DNA from: an uncultured Fidelibacterota bacterium
GTDB taxonomy: Bacteria > Fidelibacterota > Marinisomatia > Marinisomatales > TCS55
Length of the DNA stretch: 9,423 bases
NCBI GenBank assembly: GCA_913041075.1
Contig: CAJWGZ010000039.1
Span: 1 to 9,423, forward strand
Reading direction: 5' to 3'
In this document: positions 1 to 7,293 of the stretch, one piece after another
Layout of the letters: every line of letters begins with the position of its first letter
How positions within the stretch are numbered: the first letter of the stretch is position 1
Made by a program: the position numbers and the translations under genes
Notes under the pieces: model-generated
What the model saw: only the letters and a program-made list of their open reading frames with translations
The model's database searches: none
Told to the model about the DNA's origin: nothing

Positions 1-143
1 ATCCAATTGGTGTTTTTTACTCTGTAGATGAACCTATTTATGAAGTTATGCTTGCTGAACAAATAGAATTTGCCAAGAAAAACAAGGGTATAGGCGATAT
101 GCAGACGTTGTTAGATGGGGCGGATAACTGGGTGGTAGAATAA
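1..143 (+). CDS. korB: 2-oxoglutarate (2-oxoacid):ferredoxin oxidoreductase beta subunit, C-terminal end (partial)
   Basis: This is the 3' end of a gene that enters from the left edge. The open frame starts at base 3 and gives 46 residues before TAA at 141-143. The tail begins PIGVFYSVDEP, continues with LAEQIEFAKKNKGIGD and ends in DNWVVE. This matches the usual C-terminus of KorB-type beta subunits (PIGVFR-v-rPtYd, then LaEQIe-Ak, then GD--LL--gdtW-V). The full KorAB enzyme uses thiamine diphosphate to interconvert 2-oxoglutarate plus CoA with succinyl-CoA and CO2, passing electrons to ferredoxin in the cytoplasm. The TPP-binding part lies outside the window, so the substrate (2-oxoglutarate or another 2-oxoacid) rests on tail similarity alone. 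The TCA-cycle neighbour fumC, 23 bp downstream on the same strand, supports 2-oxoglutarate. Confidence 0.75.
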   Translation, partial: PIGVFYSVDEPIYEVMLAEQIEFAKKNKGIGDMQTLLDGADNWVVE

Positions 144-166
144 TTTTTATGTCTTAGCTTTTAGCT

Positions 167-1567
167 ATGGATTATCGCACTGAAAAAGACAGCATGGGAC
201 CTGTCGAAGTGCCAAATGATCGTTATTATGGAGCGCAAACACAACGATCCCTGAATAATTTTAAAATTGGTAAAGAACATTTTCCCCGTGAATTCATCCG
301 TGCTTACGGAATTATCAAGAAAGCAGCAGCAGCAGTAAACAGTGCAGCAGGTTTACTAGACCCGCAACTTGCAAAAACAATTTCTTCAGCTGCAGATGAA
401 GTGATTGCCGGTAAACTGGATGATCACTTCCCACTTGTGGTCTGGCAGACCGGATCAGGAACGCAAACTAATATGAATGTTAATGAAGTGATCGCCAATC
501 GCGCCATTGAAATGGTTGGTGGTACACTGGGAAGCAAGGATCCAGTGCATCCCAATGACCATGTTAATATGGGCCAGTCCACCAATGATACTTTTCCGAC
601 AGCGATCAATATTGCGGCTGTTGAATCTGTGGTTCATCAGCTACTGCCAAATCTGCAGCGCTTGCGGGATGGACTGCATGCCAAAGCAGAAGCATTTTCC
701 AATATTATTAAACTGGGACGAACTCATTTGCAGGACGCAACACCTCTCAGTTTAGGGCAGGAGTTTTCCGGTTATGTATCAGCTGTTGAACATGGATGTA
801 AACGGATCGAAAATGCAATGGACAGTTGCTATGAAATGGCCATGGGCGGCACCGCTGTTGGTACGGGAATCAATTCCACAGAAGGGTTTGGTGAAAAAAC
901 AGCAGCGGAAATATCCAAACTTACGGACCTACCTTTTCGTACGGCTGAAAATAAATTTGAAGCACTAGGCGGCCAGGATAGCATAGTTGAACTATCCAGC
1001 GCACTGAAAACTGTTGCCGTATCCTTATTTAAAATTGCCAATGACCTCCGCTGGTTAGCTAGCGGTCCCCGTTCCGGTATCGGTGAAGTTGTTTTACCGG
1101 CGAATGAACCTGGTTCTTCAATTATGCCTGGAAAAGTAAATCCGACCCAATGTGAAGCCATGACTATGGTGTGTACCCAGGTTATGGGGAATGATACAAC
1201 AATTACATTCGCTGGCGCGAGTGGAAATTTTGAACTGAATGTTTACCGACCGGTTATTGCTTTCAATATATTGCAATCGATTCGATTACTGGCCGACGCC
1301 TGCGATTCCTTTTTGGTGAATGCGGTAGAAGGTATCGAACCCAATGAGCAACGCATACATGAAAATCTGTACAATTCCCTCATGCTGGTGACAGCATTGA
1401 ATCCGCATATTGGTTATGACAAAGCTGCGAAAGTGGCCAAGAAAGCATACACGGAAAATCTTTCCCTGCGTGAAGCGATTGTGGAACTTGGTTATATGGG
1501 TGCGGAGGAGTTCGATAAGTTGGTCCAACCAGAAAAAATGATTCGACCAAGCAAGATCGAAAAATAA
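167..1567 (+). CDS. fumC: Class II fumarate hydratase (fumarase C)
   Basis: Encodes 466 residues, the normal length for oxygen-stable, iron-free class II fumarase (E. coli FumC is 467), which interconverts fumarate and L-malate in the TCA cycle as a cytoplasmic homotetramer. The superfamily signature GSSIMPGKVNP lies at residues 316-326 and contains the catalytic Ser318 on the mobile loop. The catalytic-base region GRTHLQDA (His187) is intact. The substrate-binding stretches WQTGSGTQTNMN (93-104) and HPNDHVNMGQSTND (128-141) are also present. The N-terminus (RTEKDSMGPVEVP) starts where family members start, so the ATG at 167 is right, although no Shine-Dalgarno sequence precedes it. The short gap from the korB end suggests co-transcription. 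Aspartase and argininosuccinate lyase share the fold, but the motifs here are fumarase-type. No terminator is evident downstream. Confidence 0.97.
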   Translation: MDYRTEKDSMGPVEVPNDRYYGAQTQRSLNNFKIGKEHFPREFIRAYGIIKKAAAAVNSAAGLLDPQLAKTISSAADEVIAGKLDDHFPLVVWQTGSGTQTNMNVNEVIANRAIEMVGGTLGSKDPVHPNDHVNMGQSTNDTFPTAINIAAVESVVHQLLPNLQRLRDGLHAKAEAFSNIIKLGRTHLQDATPLSLGQEFSGYVSAVEHGCKRIENAMDSCYEMAMGGTAVGTGINSTEGFGEKTAAEISKLTDLPFRTAENKFEALGGQDSIVELSSALKTVAVSLFKIANDLRWLASGPRSGIGEVVLPANEPGSSIMPGKVNPTQCEAMTMVCTQVMGNDTTITFAGASGNFELNVYRPVIAFNILQSIRLLADACDSFLVNAVEGIEPNEQRIHENLYNSLMLVTALNPHIGYDKAAKVAKKAYTENLSLREAIVELGYMGAEEFDKLVQPEKMIRPSKIEK

Positions 1568-1646
1568 TTTATTGCTCACCGATGTTCAGTATAGTTTTAT
1601 CACTGGGCACTTGAAACATAATTACTAAACAGACGTAAATTTCACA

Positions 1647-3776
1647 ATGGCCAAGCAGGCAAATGAAGAGCTCTGGGCACGTTCTGTTATACGATCTTTC
1701 TGGATCGCTCTAACTGGTACAATCGGTGTACTCATTTATATCTTAGTTCTGGCACAGAATCTACCATCCATTGAACAACTGGAAAATTTTGATCCCGATC
1801 TGGTTACCAGGATTTATTCATCCGATGGCAAGGTTATCCATGAACTTTTCCTCGAAAAACGTGTGTTTGTTGAGTTAGCCGGCATACCACTCTATATGCA
1901 GCATGCAATTATCGCCTCTGAGGATCGCCGTTTCAGGAACCACTGGGGCATTTCATTGCGCAGTGTAGCACGGGCGATCATCACCAATGTTCTGGCCCTG
2001 AGTTACCGCCAAGGTTTCAGCACGCTCACCCAGCAGTTGGCCCGCAACCTTTACGATACTATCGGCTTCAAGAAAACGGTCACCCGTAAGATTAAGGAAA
2101 TGATCACTGCGATCCAGATTGAAAAAACGTATACAAAGGATGAGATCCTGGAAATGTACCTGAATAGTGTTCATTTCGGACACGGAACCTATGGCGTAGA
2201 GGCTGCTGCAAAACGTTTTTTTGCTAAAGAAGCTGAAGATCTAAGTATTGATGAATGTGCCTTGCTTGTAGGACTGCTGCCTGCACCAGCCAGGTATTCA
2301 CCGATTCGACATCCTGATAGAGCGTTTGTACGTCGTAATACGGTACTGCGGTTGATGCACGATCAAAAATATATCACCGATGCGGTTTATGTTGAAGCAC
2401 GTTCAACGGATCTGCAAAATATTCAAAAAGATCAATTTAGAGGTACGGCCCCCTACTTCACGGAATATATTCGCCGGGTACTTGAAACAGAGGACGAGCG
2501 ACTCGGTGTGAATATATATCGTGACGGTCTTAAAATATTTACGACATTGGATTCCCGTTTACAGCAGTATGCTGAAGATGCAGTAATGCAGTCCATACAT
2601 GATAACCAAAAACGGTTGAATAAGCGTTTGTTCAACGATAATGAGGAATTCGAAAACTTGGCCTATTTTGGAATTTTCAGTGAGGATACTGTACGCATGA
2701 TGATGGAAGGGAAATTACCACTTTACGAAGAGTTGCGGGATAAACTTCTCGTTCAGTGTGCATTCGTAGCCCTGGATCCGAATACTGGCGCTATTTTAGC
2801 AATGGTAGGAGGACGGCCCGATTATGTGGATCAATTTAATCGCTCTACCCAGGCCAAACGTCAGCCAGGCAGTGTTTTCAAACCATTTGTCTACACTGTT
2901 GCCATAGATAACGGTGTTCCGGTATCAAAGCAACTGCTGAATCAACCCGTAGTGCTTAAAGTGCCAAAACCTGAAGGCGGTTGGGATAACTGGAATCCGC
3001 AGAATTATGATCAAAGTACAGGCGGACTGACGACAATCAGGGAAGGATTACGGCGATCATTGAATCTTGTATCAGTGCGGATGGTACAGGAAGTGGTGCC
3101 AGCTCGGGAAGTGGCGTCCACTGCAAAAAATATGGGCATATCCACCAATATACGGGCAGTAGATGCCATCGCGCTCGGGACTTCTGAAGTCTATCCCATC
3201 GAAATGGTAGCGGCTTATTCAGTGTTTTCAAACGGCGGTGTTTATTCTGAACCTTATGGAATCACAAAAATTGAAGATCGTTACGGCAATATTTTGATCG
3301 AATATTACCCCAAGCAGAAAGAAATATTGAGTGAAGAAACAGCCTTTATGATGACCAATCTAATGCAGACAGTCATTGATCGCGGCACCGGCGGCAGCGT
3401 TCGTTGGAAATATAATTTCTATCATCCCGCTGCTGGGAAAACAGGGACAACCCAGGGTTGGACTGATGCCTGGTTTGTGGGATTTTCTACCCAGATAGCA
3501 GCTGGTGCTTGGTTTGGCATTGACGATCCTCAAGTAAGTCTTGGCAAAGGTGCAGATGGTACGCGGGCGGCCTTACCAGCTTGGGCACGCTTCATGAAAA
3601 CAGCTCACGATTCACTGTATTATTCAAAGGAAAAATTTCAACAACCTGAAAAAGTGCAAACCTTTTCTATTTGTCAGGTTTCAAAAGAAAAACCCACACC
3701 ACTTTGTCCATTAGAGAAAGAGTTGTTCATTCTGGGCACTGATCCTTCGCGACTGTGTAAAATACACCGCCGCTAG
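1647..3776 (+). CDS. mrcA: Penicillin-binding protein 1A: bifunctional peptidoglycan glycosyltransferase/transpeptidase
   Basis: Encodes 709 residues of a class A PBP that polymerises lipid II into glycan strands and cross-links the peptides on the outer face of the inner membrane. A short cytoplasmic N-terminus is followed by one membrane anchor (about residues 17-37). The GT51 glycosyltransferase domain (about 55-235) has SEDRRFRNHWG with catalytic Glu92, STLTQQLARN (125-134), RKIKE (147-151) and EILEMYLN. The transpeptidase domain (about 370-640) has the three expected motifs: S409-V-F-K412 with the nucleophilic serine, S471-L-N473, and K598-T-G-T601. The cysteine-bearing tail (Cys676, Cys687, Cys704; CPLEKELF and FILGTDPSRLC) is a common C-terminal extension of PBP1A proteins. 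All catalytic residues are present, so it should be active. The ATG at 1647 gives a sensible pre-membrane segment but has no Shine-Dalgarno sequence. The gene sits 79 bp after fumC and converges on the phosphorylase gene. Confidence 0.95.
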   Translation: MAKQANEELWARSVIRSFWIALTGTIGVLIYILVLAQNLPSIEQLENFDPDLVTRIYSSDGKVIHELFLEKRVFVELAGIPLYMQHAIIASEDRRFRNHWGISLRSVARAIITNVLALSYRQGFSTLTQQLARNLYDTIGFKKTVTRKIKEMITAIQIEKTYTKDEILEMYLNSVHFGHGTYGVEAAAKRFFAKEAEDLSIDECALLVGLLPAPARYSPIRHPDRAFVRRNTVLRLMHDQKYITDAVYVEARSTDLQNIQKDQFRGTAPYFTEYIRRVLETEDERLGVNIYRDGLKIFTTLDSRLQQYAEDAVMQSIHDNQKRLNKRLFNDNEEFENLAYFGIFSEDTVRMMMEGKLPLYEELRDKLLVQCAFVALDPNTGAILAMVGGRPDYVDQFNRSTQAKRQPGSVFKPFVYTVAIDNGVPVSKQLLNQPVVLKVPKPEGGWDNWNPQNYDQSTGGLTTIREGLRRSLNLVSVRMVQEVVPAREVASTAKNMGISTNIRAVDAIALGTSEVYPIEMVAAYSVFSNGGVYSEPYGITKIEDRYGNILIEYYPKQKEILSEETAFMMTNLMQTVIDRGTGGSVRWKYNFYHPAAGKTGTTQGWTDAWFVGFSTQIAAGAWFGIDDPQVSLGKGADGTRAALPAWARFMKTAHDSLYYSKEKFQQPEKVQTFSICQVSKEKPTPLCPLEKELFILGTDPSRLCKIHRR

Positions 3777-3781
3777 TTCTT

Positions 3782-5089
3782 TTAATCTGCAGCCGGGAAA
3801 AGTCGATGGTCTACATGCTCTTCACCGATGACCACAGATGTACTCAACATAGTTAGCGCTGCCTGTAATTTTTCAGAATTAGAATTGAACAGCCGAATCA
3901 GCGGTTCTCCCTCCGTAACCTGGTCACCGATCTTGTGATAAAATTCCATGCCGGCGGTAGGGTCCAGCACATCAGCTAATTCCTTTCGTCCACACCCCAG
4001 TTCGGAGTTTGCCAACCCGATCAATTTTGTATTCATGGTAGAAATCGTACCTGACTGTTGAGCAGAAAATACAGTTTCTTCCGCTGGCAAATGCAATGTC
4101 TGAAAGGACGCTATATCCGTGCGGTTGCCTCCGTGGGCAGACACCATTTCCATAAATTTTTCCAGGGCAAGGCCAGTTTCGATCAATTCGCGCTGCATGA
4201 TCATGGCTGCACTTTTGTCAGACGCTGTTTTCGCCTGGATCAATAACCGTGATCCCAATTCAAAGGTAACCGCCATAGTATCCTCTGGTCCATCGCTTTG
4301 CAGGCAGTTTATAGCTTCTTTTACCTCACACCACAAACCTGCATACCTCCCCAAAGGCTGGTCCATACTTGAAAAAACGATGTCTGTAGCAACATTAAAA
4401 TTATTTCCGATTTGTTGCAGTAATGTTGCCAGTCTCTGACCTTCATCCAGTGTTTCCATAAAAGCACCATTCCCGATCTTTATGTCCATTACCAGTCCTT
4501 GAATGCCTTCGGCGATCTTTTTACTCATGATCGATCCGCAGATCAGTGGGATGGAACCCACAGTACCGGTAACGTCACGCAAAGCATACATTTTTTTATC
4601 AGCGGGACAGATCTCAGCGGTCTGACCAATCATGGAAATACCAATATCAAGGACATTGCGCTTGAATTCATCCAGTGATATATCAACTTTATAACCGGGT
4701 ATCGCTTCTAGTTTATCCAGTGTGCCGCCAGTATGACCCAGGCTGCGCCCGCTGATCATAGGGATGGCCAGGCCTGCAGCAGCCATAAGTGGGCCAAGTA
4801 TAAGAGAAACCTTGTCACCAACACCGCCCGTACTATGTTTGTCGGCGACATAATTATCCAGAAATGAGAAATCCATTCTTTCACCAGAATCCAACATACT
4901 TTTCGTAAGGGTAAATGTCTCTTCCGAAGTCATCCCATTATTGTAAATGACTGTTAATAGGTCGGTCATGGTTTCGTTGGAGATGCTACCCCGAGTATAG
5001 TCCAATATAAAACGTCTCAGGTCTGCGCTGGGAATAGCATCGCCCTGTTTTTTGACCTGTATCAGTTCAGCTGGATTCAATGCTAGCAT
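3782..5089 (-). CDS. deoA: Pyrimidine-nucleoside / thymidine phosphorylase
   Basis: Encodes 435 residues (E. coli DeoA 440, Bacillus Pdp about 433). The enzyme cleaves thymidine, deoxyuridine or uridine with phosphate to give the base and (deoxy)ribose-1-phosphate, a cytoplasmic salvage reaction. The phosphate-binding loop KHSTGGVGDK (84-93) includes His85. The family signature SGRSLGHTGGTLDKLE spans 113-128. Arg171, Ser186 and Lys190, which bind the pyrimidine ring, fall at the same numbers as in E. coli DeoA. The C-terminal domain (about 340-430) carries the usual swivelling beta-rich fold with GDQVTEGEPL. The start overlaps the last 23 bp of the upstream permease, implying coupled translation. 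A GAGG touches the ATG with no spacer, so it is unlikely to act as a ribosome site. Sequence alone does not settle thymidine-only versus broad pyrimidine specificity. Confidence 0.95.
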   Translation of the reverse strand: MLALNPAELIQVKKQGDAIPSADLRRFILDYTRGSISNETMTDLLTVIYNNGMTSEETFTLTKSMLDSGERMDFSFLDNYVADKHSTGGVGDKVSLILGPLMAAAGLAIPMISGRSLGHTGGTLDKLEAIPGYKVDISLDEFKRNVLDIGISMIGQTAEICPADKKMYALRDVTGTVGSIPLICGSIMSKKIAEGIQGLVMDIKIGNGAFMETLDEGQRLATLLQQIGNNFNVATDIVFSSMDQPLGRYAGLWCEVKEAINCLQSDGPEDTMAVTFELGSRLLIQAKTASDKSAAMIMQRELIETGLALEKFMEMVSAHGGNRTDIASFQTLHLPAEETVFSAQQSGTISTMNTKLIGLANSELGCGRKELADVLDPTAGMEFYHKIGDQVTEGEPLIRLFNSNSEKLQAALTMLSTSVVIGEEHVDHRLFPAAD

Positions 5090-6452
5090 CCTCAGCTGTG
5101 GTTTTTTGCCAGGGCCAGCGAAACTGGAGCGGGGCTCGTTCCCGCACGGTATTGAGCGTTAAATAAATACCAATGACCAGGAGGATAACATTCGGTGTCC
5201 ACATACCAATTAACGGTGATACCCGATTGCGGTCGGCCATTTCTTCACCACCGATGAGAAAAATGTAGTATACTAGGAAAAAGCCGAAGCCCATACTGAT
5301 GGCCATCATAAAGCCGCCTTTACGGGTCAGTGTACCTAATGGTGCTCCAACAAGTACGAAAAGAATACAGGCTACCGGAAGTGAAAATTTCTTATGAATC
5401 TCCACCCAGTATTTGTTCTGATTCTTCTGATAATTATGAATGAGGCGATATTCATTATTTATCTGCCGTTCCAGACTCTTTAATCTTCTTTCTTTACGAC
5501 GCTGTTCAGCTGGTACGAGGCTGGTATCATTCAAGACTGTAGCGCGATAATCTTCCATTACCGATTCGGCTGCCGCCAACGAAGGCGGTACCAGGCTATC
5601 GCCGATTACCTTTTTGATTGAACGACCAATCCGTTCTTTTACGCGCTCGGACCTTTGCTTATAGTTAGCCTGTTTGTCAAGCATCATAGGTATGGTCATT
5701 TCACGGTCTGACCGGTTTGATGTATCGCGCCGAGCCAGCATCAGATCATCGGCAGGTATGATGATCTTGTGCCGTTCAAAATTGATGCGTCGATAGTTAC
5801 TGTAATCGTCCAGTTTCAGTTCATGGATTTCACCATCGTAGAGCATTAGAATGATGGCATCATCAAGGGTCTTTAATTCACCGGTCTTTGAATAGATACT
5901 GGTTTGAATTTCCTTATTCTCTTTACTGAAAATGCGTACATCCTCCATTAGACCATCATTGTCCTGACGGATGATCATGCTATAATCGGGTAGATTATTT
6001 ATAAAGTGACCCGGTTCTATATCAAGGCCAGGTCGTTTCTTATGGATGTCGCCCTGCAGTAAGCGGGCGTAAAAATTCATTTCCGGCAAAACATAATTAT
6101 TGAAATAGGTAAGGCTGAGGCAGACGAACAGTCCAAATAACAGGGCCGGTCGCAGGATCGAGGTAAAGCCGATACCCGAGGCGCGCATGGCGTTGATTTC
6201 ATTGTCTTCTGATAATCTACCGAAAGCCATAAGTGTGGCAATCAGTACCGCCATTGGCACTGCCAAGGCCAAAATCCAGGCCAGGTTTAGGAATAGATAT
6301 TCAAGTATAGTGAAAATATTCAGGCCTTTCCCTAAAAAGCGATCGATTGCCCTAAGGAAAAAATTTATAAAAAGCATCAGTACGATGACCATCAGGGAAT
6401 ATATAAAGGGCAGTATGAGCTCCTTTATGATATAGCGCGACACAAGACGCAT
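5067..6452 (-). CDS. LptF/LptG-family (YjgP/YjgQ) lipopolysaccharide export permease
   Basis: Encodes 461 residues from the ATG at 6452. LptF and LptG are the two membrane subunits of the LptB2FG ABC transporter, which pulls LPS from the inner membrane towards the periplasmic bridge. The protein has three N-terminal membrane helices (about 13-33, 48-73, 100-117), a periplasmic jelly-roll domain (about 120-250) and three C-terminal helices (about 356-374, 380-399, 418-434). The C-terminal half has the family hallmarks HKKFSLPVACILFVLVGAPLG and IFLIGGEEMADR. SEDNEINAMRASGI (81-94) matches the cytoplasmic coupling region. A charged, helix-prone insert (about 258-350) lengthens the periplasmic part beyond E. 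coli LptF/LptG (about 360 residues). Family members start MRLVSRYIIKEL; an upstream ATG at 6641 would read through the antisense of tRNA-His and is rejected. I cannot tell LptF from LptG. The gene leads the phosphorylase gene and overlaps it. Confidence 0.9.
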   Translation of the reverse strand: MRLVSRYIIKELILPFIYSLMVIVLMLFINFFLRAIDRFLGKGLNIFTILEYLFLNLAWILALAVPMAVLIATLMAFGRLSEDNEINAMRASGIGFTSILRPALLFGLFVCLSLTYFNNYVLPEMNFYARLLQGDIHKKRPGLDIEPGHFINNLPDYSMIIRQDNDGLMEDVRIFSKENKEIQTSIYSKTGELKTLDDAIILMLYDGEIHELKLDDYSNYRRINFERHKIIIPADDLMLARRDTSNRSDREMTIPMMLDKQANYKQRSERVKERIGRSIKKVIGDSLVPPSLAAAESVMEDYRATVLNDTSLVPAEQRRKERRLKSLERQINNEYRLIHNYQKNQNKYWVEIHKKFSLPVACILFVLVGAPLGTLTRKGGFMMAISMGFGFFLVYYIFLIGGEEMADRNRVSPLIGMWTPNVILLVIGIYLTLNTVRERAPLQFRWPWQKTTAEDASIESS

Positions 6453-6511
6453 GGAAAAAATTACCGACGAACAGGCAAATATGAAATGAGTCCTTTGTGG
6501 TACTTTACAAC

Positions 6512-6542
6512 TTGTCTGTGATAGGTAAGACCGGTAATTTCG
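6512..6542 (+). promoter_or_regulatory. Promoter of tRNA-His (Bacteroidetes-type TTG / TAnnTTTG)
   Basis: TTG at 6512-6514 is followed after 20 bp by TAATTTCG (6535-6542), one mismatch from the Bacteroidetes -7 consensus TAnnTTTG. A GC-rich block GCCCGC (6542-6547) follows at the expected discriminator position, as in stringently controlled stable-RNA promoters. The same arrangement, with identical spacing and nearly identical sequence, lies before the tRNA at the right edge of the window. It could also be read as a sigma70-like box with a poor -10. The start site is not determined. Confidence 0.55.
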
Positions 6543-6545
6543 CCC

Positions 6546-6569
6546 GCCTTTGCTCAATAGAACAAAGGC
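6546..6569 (+). repeat. Inverted repeat (7-bp stem, 10-nt loop) in the tRNA-His leader
   Basis: GCCTTTG (6546-6552) and its exact complement CAAAGGC (6563-6569) flank a 10-nt loop, CTCAATAGAA. The hairpin would form in the 5' leader, between the predicted promoter and the first base of the tRNA five bases later. No T tract follows, so it is not an intrinsic terminator. It may help RNase P or endonuclease processing of the precursor, or it may be chance. Confidence 0.5.
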
Positions 6570-6574
6570 CGCAT

Positions 6575-6649
6575 GGTGGGCGTAGCTCAGTTGGTTAGAG
6601 CACCTGGTTGTGGCCCAGGAGGCCGTGGGTTCAATTCCCATCGCTCACC
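6575..6649 (+). tRNA. tRNA-His (anticodon GUG)
   Basis: A full cloverleaf can be folded by eye. The acceptor stem is GTGGGCG (6576-6582) with CGCTCAC (6642-6648). The D stem is GCTC/GAGC, and the anticodon stem is CCTGG/CCAGG around TTGTGGC with GTG at 6610-6612. The variable loop is AGGCC, and the T arm is GTGGG/CCCAT around TTCAATT. The histidine identity elements are present: an extra encoded G-1 (6575) opposite discriminator C73 (6649). The 3' CCA is not encoded (the next bases are CAA) and must be added by the CCA enzyme. The gene lies 17 bp from the stop of the convergent HAD gene and has its own promoter. Confidence 0.97.
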
Positions 6650-6666
6650 CAAACCTTTCGCCGGTT

Positions 6667-7278
6667 CTACATCAAACCCAATTTCTGCAATTTTTCCTGC
6701 AGTTGGTTCGCGGATAAAAAATGAATTGTCTGGAAACCAAGATCTTCTGCTATTTCTACATTGATCTTAGTATCATCAATAAAAATTGACTTACCTGGCT
6801 GGATACCGTAGCGATCAATAAGGATCTGGTAAAGACGTGGGTCTGGTTTTTTGATCTTTTCATCCCCTGAGACCACAATACCTTTGAAAAGGTCCAGGAA
6901 AGGATACATTTTTTTAGCAGTATGAAATGTTTCACCTGACCAATTGGTCAAGCCCAATAACCGACTGTTTTTCTTTTGATGCAAATTTTCCAGGATAGCT
7001 ACACATTGCTCATCGTAGCCGCCAAGCATTTCCTGCCAGCGGCTGTAATAGGCCTTGATCTCAGCATCGTATTGTGGGTATTTAGCGGCAAGTTCAGCAG
7101 TGGCCTGGGCTAAAGGATATCCGGCATCCTGTTCTTGGTTCCAAGCACTGGTACATATTTCTTCCAAGAAATAGCGCAGATCATTTTCGTTGGAGAATAT
7201 TTTCCGGTACAGGTATTCCGGGTTCCAGTCAATCAGCACGCCCCCCAAGTCAAAAATGATCGTATCAGCAGTAGGCAT
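6667..7278 (-). CDS. HAD-superfamily phosphatase, YihX-like (subfamily IA variant 3)
   Basis: Encodes 203 residues, a typical single-domain HAD hydrolase with a small helical cap. Motif I is IFDLGGVLIDW, with nucleophile Asp10. The residue two places later is Gly12 instead of the usual Asp, as also seen in YihX (FDLGNV). Motif II is GLTNWS (Thr111), motif III is KKPDPRLY (Lys144), and motif IV is FIDDTKIN (Asp168, Asp169). Close relatives dephosphorylate sugar phosphates such as alpha-glucose-1-phosphate, but the substrate cannot be read from sequence, and the haloacid dehalogenase branch shares motif features. The ATG at 7278 places motif I at the right distance and has no clear Shine-Dalgarno sequence. 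The gene lies 15 bp after the stop of the upstream reductase on the same strand, so they are probably co-transcribed. The protein is cytoplasmic, with no signal peptide. Confidence 0.88.
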   Translation of the reverse strand: MPTADTIIFDLGGVLIDWNPEYLYRKIFSNENDLRYFLEEICTSAWNQEQDAGYPLAQATAELAAKYPQYDAEIKAYYSRWQEMLGGYDEQCVAILENLHQKKNSRLLGLTNWSGETFHTAKKMYPFLDLFKGIVVSGDEKIKKPDPRLYQILIDRYGIQPGKSIFIDDTKINVEIAEDLGFQTIHFLSANQLQEKLQKLGLM

Positions 7279-7293
7279 GAATCCAGGATGAAA

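Noticed and set aside
319..345. Run of GCA triplets in fumC
   Set aside because: Encodes a helical Ala-rich stretch normal for this part of fumarase; too short to be a meaningful microsatellite.
829..1161. A 110-codon minus-strand reading frame inside fumC
   Set aside because: A shadow of conserved fumarase coding sequence, with no start signal or family resemblance.
1572..1599. Possible promoter for the PBP gene (TTG, 17 bp, TAGTTTTA)
   Set aside because: One mismatch in the -7 box and shorter spacing than the tRNA promoters; too weak to call in AT-rich intergenic DNA.
1587..1605. Possible hairpin after fumC (CAGTATA / TATcACTG)
   Set aside because: The stem is short, AT-rich and bulged, with no T tract; not enough for a terminator.
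3774..3800. Shared terminator between the convergent PBP and phosphorylase genes
   Set aside because: Stops are 5 bp apart and no stem-loop with a T tract is visible around them.
6453..6641. N-terminal 63-codon extension of the permease gene on the minus strand
   Set aside because: It translates the antisense of tRNA-His and its promoter region; homologues start at the downstream ATG (6452).
6573..6764. A 63-codon plus-strand reading frame beginning in front of tRNA-His
   Set aside because: It is a translation of the tRNA itself and then the antisense of the HAD gene; no independent coding evidence.
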